Source: Magnetospirillum sp. (lineage in GTDB: Bacteria; Pseudomonadota; Alphaproteobacteria; CACIAM-22H2). Taken from it: a DNA stretch of 64,000 bases. Under the pieces are notes generated by a model. That model ran no database searches. It was not told the origin of the DNA and was given only the letters and a program-made list of their open reading frames with translations. Within the stretch, counting starts at the first letter, position 1, and every line of letters starts with the position of its first letter. Location of the stretch: positions 90,001-154,000 of the forward strand of contig JAPZUA010000004.1 of assembly GCA_027532905.1 (NCBI GenBank). Reading direction: 5' to 3'. Below are positions 18,794 to 27,300 of the stretch, piece after piece. The position numbers and the translations under genes were made by a program.

Positions 18794-20006
18794 TGATGTC
18801 GATATAGGCGTGGGTGAGATCGCAGGTCCACACGCGCGACTTGCCGCGCCCGATGCCGATATCGACCGCTATACGGATGTCGCGGCCCTGCATATGGGCC
18901 GTCACCGGGGTTTCGTCGTAGCCCGCGACCGGTGCGCCGTTGCGCGTGATCGTGGTACCGCCGATCGACACTTTGAGGCGGTCGCGATCGGCCTTTTCGC
19001 CGCTTTTGCCGACCGCCATCACGATGCGACCCCAATTGGCGTCGGCCGCCGCGATCGCGGTTTTGACGAGCGGCGAATTGCCGATCGCCATTGCGATGTT
19101 GCGCGCGGCAGCGTCGCTCGCGGCCCCCGTCACGTCGATCTGTATAAGTTTCTGGGCACCCTCGCCGTCTTTTGCGATCTGGATCGCAAGATCGAGGCAC
19201 ACCGCATCGAGCGCCTTTTTGAAAGCCTTGCACGCCGGATCGGACGCACGCGCGATCGGCTTGTTGCCGGCAGCCCCGGTTGCGAACACGAGCAGCGTGT
19301 CGGAGGTCGAGGTGTCGCTGTCGACCGTCACGGCATTGAAGCTATTGTGTGTGGCGTCTTTGAGCAGCGTGCGCAGCACGGAAGGCGACACAGCCGCATC
19401 GGTGAACACGAAGGCCAGCATCGTCGCCATGCTGGGCGCGATCATGCCGCTGCCCTTGGCAATGCCCGCGACCGTAACGGTCTTGCCGCCGATGCGAACC
19501 TTGGCGACCGCCCCCTTGGGGAACGTGTCGGTTGTCATGATGGCTTTGGCGGCTTCGAGGAAACCCGCCTGCCCCAGGCTTGTTGCCGCACGGGCGGCCG
19601 TACCCGCAATCTTGGCGCCGTCCGGCACTTGGCCGATCACGCCGGTCGAGGCCAGCAGAATGTCGGTGGGCTTGCAACCGAGGGCCTGCGCCGTCGCCTT
19701 CGCGGTTTGCAGGCACACGGCCGCACCGGCCTTGCCGGTAAACACGTTCGAATTGCCGGCATTGACGACGAGCCCGGTAGCACGGCCCCCGCCGATCAGC
19801 TTGCGGCACCAATCGACCGGAGCGCCCGGCATTTTGTTCGTCGTGAACACGCCGGCGGCGGTCGTGCCGGGTGCGAACGCAGCGAGCAGCAGATCGTCGC
19901 GGCCTTTGTAGCGCGTCCTCGTCAGTGCGGTCGCAAAGCGCACGCCGGCAACCGGGCCGATTTCGGGAAATTCGGCGGGTGCCAGCGGCGAAACGGCGTG
20001 GGCCAT
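18774..20006 (-). CDS. argJ: Bifunctional glutamate N-acetyltransferase / N-acetylglutamate synthase ArgJ
   Basis: Recycles the acetyl group in arginine biosynthesis, transferring it from acetylornithine to glutamate. The 410-residue precursor is autoproteolytically cleaved before the nucleophilic threonine; the motif KAIMTTDTFPK is visible near residue 158. Other marks are the N-terminal GVRFATALTRTRYKGRDDLLL, NAGNSNVFTGKAG, the oxyanion region STGVIGQ, GSGMIAPSMATML and the C-terminal AYIDINGSYRS. It is translated with mutT downstream and follows the parvulin gene. Confidence 0.97.
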   Translation of the reverse strand: MAHAVSPLAPAEFPEIGPVAGVRFATALTRTRYKGRDDLLLAAFAPGTTAAGVFTTNKMPGAPVDWCRKLIGGGRATGLVVNAGNSNVFTGKAGAAVCLQTAKATAQALGCKPTDILLASTGVIGQVPDGAKIAGTAARAATSLGQAGFLEAAKAIMTTDTFPKGAVAKVRIGGKTVTVAGIAKGSGMIAPSMATMLAFVFTDAAVSPSVLRTLLKDATHNSFNAVTVDSDTSTSDTLLVFATGAAGNKPIARASDPACKAFKKALDAVCLDLAIQIAKDGEGAQKLIQIDVTGAASDAAARNIAMAIGNSPLVKTAIAAADANWGRIVMAVGKSGEKADRDRLKVSIGGTTITRNGAPVAGYDETPVTAHMQGRDIRIAVDIGIGRGKSRVWTCDLTHAYIDINGSYRS

Positions 20007-20037
20007 CGATGCTTCTCTTGCGATTGGAGGCGCGCGC

Positions 20038-20889
20038 TCAGGGCGCTTTGGGCAGCGGCTTGCCGTCGAGGCCGAAGCGTTCGACCTTGGCTTTCTTGAC
20101 GAGGCCTTCGACGTAGCCCGTCATGATCTCCTGCGACATGTCGCTTGCGAGCTTTTCGCGCAGTTCGTCGAAGGATTCGGGCACCACGCGGCGTTCTTCG
20201 ACGCGGATCACGTGCCAGCCGAACTGGCTGCGCACCGGCGCTTTCGTGGTCTCGCCCGCTTTCAGTGCGGAAGCCGCCGTCCAGAATTCCGGCACCATGT
20301 CGTCCTTGCCGAAGAAGCCCAGATCGCCGCCCGACTGCTTGCCGGCCGGATCGACCGAGCGGTCGCTTGCGATCTTCGCAAAATCACCGCCGCGGCCAAG
20401 CTCGGCGATGATCCCTTGGGCGGCCTGTTCGTTGGCGACCAGAATATGGCGCGCGCGGATCTCGTCGCGGCCGGGGTTTTCCTTCTGGTACTCGGCAAAG
20501 CGCGCCTGCAGGGCCGCGTCGTTGAGGCGGCTTTCGAGCATGCGGTTTAAAACGGTTTCCTGCATCACGCGCTCTTCGAACTGCGCTAGACGTGCTTTGA
20601 CCTCGGGGTCGTTCTGCAGATTGGCGCGACGCCCTTCGGCGGCGATGAGCTTCTGCGAGACGAGCCGGTCGACGATGGGCTCGAGCAGCGCTTCGATCGG
20701 CACTTGCTGGAACTGCGGCGGCAAGGCGCGCTGGAAAGCCAGCACCTCCGAACGCCGAATTGCCTGCCCGTCGACGCGGGCCACGACGGGATCGTCCGCC
20801 GCCGGGCGCGGGGTTTGCGCTTGTGCGGAAACGTCTGCGAATGCCGCAAACGCGCAAAATGCCAAAACAAGGGCTGAAAAACGGAGCAT
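20038..20889 (-). CDS. Periplasmic parvulin-type peptidyl-prolyl cis-trans isomerase
   Basis: Probable periplasmic or envelope folding factor of the PrsA/SurA/PpiD family, 283 residues. The ATG at 20889 is chosen because an AAAGGAT site lies upstream and a signal peptide follows (LRFSALVLAFCAFAAFADVSAQAQ). A SurA_N-like helical region (about 30-135) precedes one PPIC domain (about 140-243: RARHILVANEQ ... GGDLGFFGKDDMVPEF ... QFGWHVIRVEE). The gene is divergent from secA, the motor exporting its likely clients; this pairing is conserved in the class. Confidence 0.93.
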   Translation of the reverse strand: MLRFSALVLAFCAFAAFADVSAQAQTPRPAADDPVVARVDGQAIRRSEVLAFQRALPPQFQQVPIEALLEPIVDRLVSQKLIAAEGRRANLQNDPEVKARLAQFEERVMQETVLNRMLESRLNDAALQARFAEYQKENPGRDEIRARHILVANEQAAQGIIAELGRGGDFAKIASDRSVDPAGKQSGGDLGFFGKDDMVPEFWTAASALKAGETTKAPVRSQFGWHVIRVEERRVVPESFDELREKLASDMSQEIMTGYVEGLVKKAKVERFGLDGKPLPKAP

Positions 20890-20987
20890 CGGACAACATC
20901 CTTTCCAAAAATCGCGGGCACTTTGGCACAAAAAACCGGACGGAAACAAGGCCGGAACGGGTAACCCGCACCACCCCGGCCGCTCAA

Positions 20988-21016
20988 TTGACATGCCCCG
21001 CCATTCGCCCTATCTG
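20988..21016 (+). promoter_or_regulatory. Sigma70-like promoter for secA
   Basis: TTGACA (20988-20993), a 17-nt spacer and TATCTG (21011-21016) lie about 70 nt upstream of the secA start. The -35 is a perfect consensus match and the -10 matches at three of six positions. The 195-nt divergent gap between the parvulin and secA holds no other clear element. Confidence 0.6.
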
Positions 21017-21084
21017 TCCTGGGCCTCGACACCCGAATGGGCCGCCCATCGGCGATCTTGCATTCACGCGAAGGACCTTTCCGC

Positions 21085-23796
21085 ATGTTCGGCGCCATCG
21101 CCCGCGCGCTTTTCGGCTCGTCAAACGAGCGCATCCTCAAAGGGATGTACAAAACGGTCGCCGCCATCAACGCCAAGGAAGCGGAAGTCCAAGCCCTCGA
21201 CGATGCGGCCCTCGCCGCGCGCACGCCGTGGCTGCGCGAGCGCCTGGCCAAGGGCGAAACGCTCGACGACGTGCTGGTCGACGCGTTCGCCACCGTGCGC
21301 GAAGCGGCCAAGCGCGTACTCGGCCAGCGCCATTTCGACGTCCAGCTTCTGGGCGGCATGGTGCTGCACAAGGGCATGATCGCCGAAATGAAGACCGGCG
21401 AAGGCAAAACCCTTGTCGCCACGCTTGCAGGCTATCTCAACGCGCTGCCGGGGACCGGCGTGCACGTGGTCACGGTCAACGACTATCTCGCCAAGCGCGA
21501 CGCCGAATGGATGGGTCGCGTCTACCGGTTTTTGGGCATGCGCGTGGGCTCCATCGTGCACGGCCTCACCGACGTCGAGCGGCGCGAAAACTACGCATGC
21601 GACGTGACGTACGGCACGAACAACGAATTCGGCTTCGACTATCTGCGCGACAACATGAAATACCGGCTCGACCATATGAGCCAGCGCCCGTTCAATTTCG
21701 CGATCGTCGACGAAGTCGACTCGATCCTGATCGACGAAGCGCGCACGCCGCTTATCATTTCGGGGCCGACGGACGATTCCTCCGAGCTCTATCTCGCCGT
21801 CGACAAGCTGATGCCGAGCCTTGTGCCCGGCGACTTCGAGAAGGACGAAAAGGCGCGCGCGGTCTCGCTGACCGAGGCGGGTGCGGAGAAGATCGAACAG
21901 CTGCTGACCGAATCGGGTCTGCTCAAAGGCGGCTCGCTCTACGACATCGCGAATGTGAGCCTTGTCCACCACGCCAACCAGGCGCTGCGCGCGCACAAGC
22001 TCTTCGCGCGCGACGTGGATTACATCGTTAAGGACGACAAGGTCATCATCATCGACGAGTTCACGGGTCGCATGATGGAAGGCCGGCGCTATTCGGAAGG
22101 CCTGCACCAAGCGCTCGAAGCCAAAGAAGGTGTCCGCGTCCAGCAGGAAAACCAGACGCTCGCCTCGATCACCTTCCAGAACTATTTCCGCATGTACCCG
22201 AAACTGTCGGGCATGACGGGTACGGCGATGACCGAAGCTTCGGAGTTCGGCGAGATCTACAAGCTCGAAGTCGTCGAAATCCCGACCAACCAGCCGGTCA
22301 AGCGCATCGACGCCGACGACGAGGTGTATCGCACCGCGCGCGAGAAGGCTTCGGCCATCGTCGATCTCATCGACGAAGCGCGCAAGCGCAACCAGCCGGT
22401 CCTCGTCGGCACGGTCAGCATCGAAAAATCCGAAGCGCTGTCCGCCGAACTGCAGAAGCGAAACGTGCCCCACCAGGTGCTCAACGCGCGCTACCACGAG
22501 CAGGAAGCCGCCATCATTGCGCAGGCCGGCCGGCCCGGCGCGGTCACGATCGCAACGAACATGGCCGGCCGAGGCACCGACATCCAGCTCGGCGGCAATC
22601 TCGACATGCGCATTCGCCTCGAGCTTGGCGACGTGCCCGAAGGCGCGGCGCGCGAGGCGCGTATCGTCGAAATCCGCGCCGAGATCGAAACCGCGCGCCA
22701 AGCCGTGCTTGCGGCGGGCGGGCTCTACGTGGTTGGCACAGAGCGCCACGAAAGCCGGCGCATCGACAACCAGCTGCGCGGCCGCTCCGGCCGCCAGGGC
22801 GATCCGGGCGCTTCCAAATTCTTCCTGTCGCTCGACGACGATCTCATGCGCATTTTCGGTTCCGAGCGCATGGACGGCATGCTGCAGAAGCTCGGCCTCA
22901 AGGAAGGCGAAGCGATCGTCCACAGCTGGATCAACAAGGCGCTCGAGAAGGCGCAGCAGAAGGTCGAAGCGCGCAACTTCGAAATCCGCAAGCAGCTGCT
23001 CAAATACGACGACGTGATGAACGACCAGCGGAAGGTCGTGTACGAGCAGCGCCGCGACATCATGCGCCAGGACGACGTCGCCGACCAGATCGTCGACATG
23101 CGACGCGAAACGCTCGAAGCGCTGATGGCGCGCTGCATCCCGTCCAACGCCTACCACGAGCAATGGAACACGGGCCTGCTGCACGAGGAAGTGCGCCGCA
23201 TCTTCGGCCTCGACCTGCCGGTCGCGGATTGGGCCAAGGAAGAAGGCATCGCCGAGGAGGAAATCTCCGAGCGCATCTCCGACGCGGTCGAGCGCAAGAT
23301 GGCCGAGAAGACCGCCAATATCGGCCCCGACATCATGCGTCAGGTCGAAAAGAGCCTGCTGCTGCAGGAACTCGACCATGCCTGGAAAGAGCATCTGCTG
23401 ACGCTCGACCATCTGCGCCAGGGCATCAATCTGCGCGCCTACGGCCAGCGCGATCCGCTCAACGAATACAAGCGCGAAGCCTTCGAACTGTTCGAGACGA
23501 TGCTCGCCGACCTGCGCGAGCGCATCACGCTGCTGCTCGCCTTCGTGCAGATCCGCATGGACGCGCCCCCGACCGGCGACTTCCTGCCGAACGAGCCCGA
23601 TCCCGCGCGCATGCAGGCACAGCATCCGCCGACGGGCCAGGCCTTCGAGGCCGGCACGCCGCCCTCGCCGACCAAGGCAGCACGCGCGGCGCGCGTCGAT
23701 ACCGCCGATCCGGCGACGTGGGGTGCGACACCCCGCAACGCTTCGTGCCCGTGCGGCTCGGGCAAAAAATACAAGCACTGCCACGGGCGCGTCTGA
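21085..23796 (+). CDS. secA: Preprotein translocase ATPase SecA
   Basis: Motor of the Sec pathway, driving unfolded preproteins through SecYEG. The 903-residue protein starts [20 protein letters not shown] after an AAGGA site; the open frame's upstream ATG at 21037 lacks support. It shows Walker [18 protein letters not shown]-box motif [19 protein letters not shown], the preprotein crosslinking domain, [29 protein letters not shown], and the C-terminal zinc finger [12 protein letters not shown] for SecB and lipid binding. It is followed 13 nt later by a Nudix gene. Confidence 0.98.
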   Translation: MFGAIARALFGSSNERILKGMYKTVAAINAKEAEVQALDDAALAARTPWLRERLAKGETLDDVLVDAFATVREAAKRVLGQRHFDVQLLGGMVLHKGMIAEMKTGEGKTLVATLAGYLNALPGTGVHVVTVNDYLAKRDAEWMGRVYRFLGMRVGSIVHGLTDVERRENYACDVTYGTNNEFGFDYLRDNMKYRLDHMSQRPFNFAIVDEVDSILIDEARTPLIISGPTDDSSELYLAVDKLMPSLVPGDFEKDEKARAVSLTEAGAEKIEQLLTESGLLKGGSLYDIANVSLVHHANQALRAHKLFARDVDYIVKDDKVIIIDEFTGRMMEGRRYSEGLHQALEAKEGVRVQQENQTLASITFQNYFRMYPKLSGMTGTAMTEASEFGEIYKLEVVEIPTNQPVKRIDADDEVYRTAREKASAIVDLIDEARKRNQPVLVGTVSIEKSEALSAELQKRNVPHQVLNARYHEQEAAIIAQAGRPGAVTIATNMAGRGTDIQLGGNLDMRIRLELGDVPEGAAREARIVEIRAEIETARQAVLAAGGLYVVGTERHESRRIDNQLRGRSGRQGDPGASKFFLSLDDDLMRIFGSERMDGMLQKLGLKEGEAIVHSWINKALEKAQQKVEARNFEIRKQLLKYDDVMNDQRKVVYEQRRDIMRQDDVADQIVDMRRETLEALMARCIPSNAYHEQWNTGLLHEEVRRIFGLDLPVADWAKEEGIAEEEISERISDAVERKMAEKTANIGPDIMRQVEKSLLLQELDHAWKEHLLTLDHLRQGINLRAYGQRDPLNEYKREAFELFETMLADLRERITLLLAFVQIRMDAPPTGDFLPNEPDPARMQAQHPPTGQAFEAGTPPSPTKAARAARVDTADPATWGATPRNASCPCGSGKKYKHCHGRV

Positions 23797-23809
23797 CGCA
23801 AGCACGCCG

Positions 23810-24343
23810 ATGATCCGCACGCTCTGCTCGCGCGAGGTCTACGCCAACCGCTGGATGCGGGTGCGCGAAGACGAGGTCGCGTTTGCCGACGGCTCGCGCG
23901 GCATCTACGGCGTGGTCGACAAAAGCGACGGCGTGGGGCTGATTGCCCTCGGCGCCGGCACCATCCATCTCGTCGAGCAATATCGCTACACGCAGGCGCG
24001 CCGCCGCTGGGAGATCCCGCAAGGGGCCTGGGAGTTCGCGCCCGATGCCGACGTGGCGGCCATGGCGCGCGGCGAACTGCGCGAAGAAACCGGGCTTGAA
24101 GCAGGTACCCTCGACAAGATCGGCGAGCTCGCGATGGCCAACGGCTTCGTCGCGCAGCGCCTGCACGTGTTCGTGGCGCGCGACCTCACGCAAGGCAAAC
24201 CGCAGCGCGAGAAGACCGAGATCGACATGGTCCATCGCGAATGGACGCTCGCCGAATTCGAAGCGATGATGCGCAACGGCACGATCGACGACAGCACGAC
24301 GCTGGCAGCCTACGCGCTCGCCAAGCTGCACGGCGCTCTTTAG
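23810..24343 (+). CDS. Nudix hydrolase, ADP-ribose pyrophosphatase-like
   Basis: A 177-residue Nudix protein resembling NudF/ADP-ribose diphosphatases (begins MIRTLCSREVYANRWMRVREDEV, with DGVGLIALGAGTIHLVEQYRY). The Nudix box is GAWEFAPDADVAAMARGELREETGLEAG. The catalytic glutamates are present, but the first arginine of the REUxEE core is glycine (GELREE), a deviation that may affect activity. The likely substrate is a nucleoside-diphosphate sugar; this is inference. Its stop abuts the stop of the convergent giant repeat gene with no gap. Confidence 0.85.
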   Translation: MIRTLCSREVYANRWMRVREDEVAFADGSRGIYGVVDKSDGVGLIALGAGTIHLVEQYRYTQARRRWEIPQGAWEFAPDADVAAMARGELREETGLEAGTLDKIGELAMANGFVAQRLHVFVARDLTQGKPQREKTEIDMVHREWTLAEFEAMMRNGTIDDSTTLAAYALAKLHGAL

Positions 24344-27300
24344 CTACTTCTTCCAGCCCACGATCGAGGCAAGCGTCATGTAGAGCTTGCCGACATCCGC
24401 CGACAGGAAGGTCGAGACCAGCACGTTTTCGGGATCGGCCTCGCGCGCGTCGGCCAGCAGGCGGTCGTACTGCGTGAGATAGTCGGTGACGTAGCGCCGG
24501 AACTCCGCATCGTCGCCGTAGCGCTTCTGCACGAGGCGGCCCGTTTCGCCCCAGTTGAGGCGCAGCAAGCGACGCACGAACACACCGCGGTCGCCGCCCA
24601 GAAACTCCTTGAGCACGCGGTCGGTGACCGACGGATCGAGCGTACGGGCCAAATCGATGGAAAGAGAATTCAGCCCTTCGACGACGAGGCGCGAAGCGCG
24701 CAGGAAGCGGCCGCGCTTGGCTTCGAACTCGCTGGAGGTGAGCTGGCGCTGCGCGTCGTTGGCGGCAGCAGCAGCGGCAGCCAGATCGTCGGCCTGGCGG
24801 CGGAACGCGTCGGTCGCTTCGCTCGCTTCGCGCGTGACCTTGCCGGCCGCGACATCGAGCGTCTCGCTCTGCAGCGCCAGCAAGCGTTCGGCCTCGGCGA
24901 TGCGCCGCTCGGCCGCATCCATCGCAAGCCCCATATCGCGCGACTGGCGCGCGAAACTTTCGCCGACCGAGGCGATGCGCGCGGCCGCTTGGCCGACGGC
25001 GGCCATGACCTCTTCGGCCCGGCGGCGGAAGCTTTCGGCCGTCGCTTCGAGGCGCACGCCGCCTTCTTGGGCAGCGGCGGAAAGTTCGTCCGAGCGGCGG
25101 CGCAGCGACTGGCCAGTTTCGCCGATGCGCTGGCTTGCGACCGTCGCGGCGTCGGCCGCTTCGCGCGCTTGCAGATCGAACTGCGCGCCGATTTCCGACA
25201 GGCGCTCGCCCGCTTCCGAGACCACGCCGTTGAGATGGTCGGCCTGGCCGCGCAGCACCTGGCCAAGCTCGCTTGCGCGCGAACCCAACGTTTCGAGCGT
25301 GCGCACGAGCGTTTCGCGCTGTTCGCCCAAGGCCTGGTCGACCGTCGAGAGGCGCGCTGCCGTGCCGTCGGACATCGCCGACAATTCGGCCGCACGCCGC
25401 ACCAACGCTTCGCCCAGCGCATCGAGCTTGATCGCCGAACGGTCGGCCGTGTCGGCAAGGCCGCTTGCGTTGCCGCGCAGCAATTCGGCGACCATCGACA
25501 GGCGCGCTTCGGCGGCATCGGCCGCCCCGCCCAAATCGACCGTGCGCTCGCGCAGAGCCTGGCCCACTTGCGCCACGCGCGCCGTCGCCTGATCGACCGC
25601 GATCTGCAGATCGCCCGTATGGCGGCGGAAATTCTCGCTCGCCTCGGCCATGAGCCCGCCCACGCCGGCAGCAGCGCGGTTCATGTCGTTGAGGCGGTTG
25701 CGGAAGGTCTCGCCGCCTTCTTCGAGACGTCCGACCGCTTCGACCGCCTGCGTCGCCAGCGCATGCAGGCGGCGTTCGGCCTCGGCCCCCGTCGCCGCGA
25801 CCTTTTCGGTCGTGGCTTGCGACAGCGTCTGCATTTCGCCTGCACGGTCGCGGAACAGATCGGACGAGGCGCGCAAGCGCGCCATCGCATCGTCGGATGC
25901 GCGCGAGACGGCCGCAACTTGGCTTTCGAGCACGGCACCCACGTCATTGGCGCGGCCCGAGACCTGCTCCATCGTTTTGAGCAGCAGCAAAGTTTGGTCG
26001 CGCAAGCCGGCGTCGATAGTACCCACGCGCGTTGCCGAACGGTCGGCAGCCCCTTCGAGCTCTGCCGTGCGCGCGCGCAGACTTTCGGACGATTCCTTGA
26101 GGCGCTGGCCGGCTTGTGTTGCGATCGATGCGAGTTCGGTCGAGCGCTGGCCCAACAGCGCTGCCGTTTCGTCGATGCGCGCACTCGATACGGAAGCCGC
26201 AGCCTGCAGCGCTTCGGTCTCGCGGCGCAGTGCATTGCCGGCCGTCCCGATCGCAGCGACCGACGTTCCGGCCGTCTCTTCGACGTCGAGACCGCGCTTG
26301 CGCAGCGCGTCGCCCGCTTCGTCGAGACGCGCAAGCGCGCGGTCGGCGGCGGCATTGGTTTCGAGCGCGCGCTGGGCGATCGCGGTCTCGAGCAAGCTTG
26401 CGCGCTCGAGGCCGGTTTCTGCCGCGTGCACCAGGGCCTGCGTTTCGCTGCGGAATGTCTCGCCCGCATGGCGCACGCGCGCGGCCGATTGGTCGGCGGC
26501 AAGCACCAGCTGCTCGTTCTCGCGCCGCGCCACGTCGCCGCTGGCGGCCATGCGCGCACTGGCGCGGTCGACGGCCGCACTCGTTTCGCCCGCGTCGCGC
26601 GACAGGGCAACGGCGGTCGCATCGAGACGCTGCGTGGCGGAAGCCACGTTGGCTTCGGCTTCGGCCGTGCGCTGGCGCAACTGGTCGGCCGCGTCGCGCA
26701 GGCGCAGCAATGCTTGGTGCGCGGTTGCGTCGAGATCTTTGGCGCTGCGCGCGATCTCGTCGCGTGCCGCGTCCACGCTGCCGCGCGTGCGGTCCGCCTC
26801 AACGCCCAGTGCGGCCGTGCCCGCACGCAGCGATTCGGTCGCCTGCTCGAGAACGCCCGCCTTTTCGGCCGCAACGTCGCCCAATTCGACGGTCTGGTTC
26901 TTGAGAGCGGCATGCAGCGTGTCGAGCTGTTCGCCCGTGCGCGCTGCAAGCGAGCCGAGCTCGTCGGCGCTGCGCTTCAGCGTTTCGTCGTAGAGATGGG
27001 CTTGCGCGATGCCGGTTTCGGCCGCGCGCACCAATCCGTGCGTCTCGGTGCGGAAAGCTTCGCTCGTGGCGCGGATGCGCGTCGCCGACTGGTCGGCCGC
27101 CAGCACAAGCTGGTCGTTCTCGCGCCGCGCCACGTCGCCGCTTGCTTCCATGCGCGCAGCCGCATTGTCGACCGCTTGGGCAACTTCGCCCGCGTCCTTG
27201 GCGAGCAGGCTTGCTGTGAGATCGAGGCGCTGGGCCGCAGCGGCGACATTCGCGTCGGCCTCTTGGGCACGGGCGCGCAGCTGGTCGGCCGCATCGCGAA

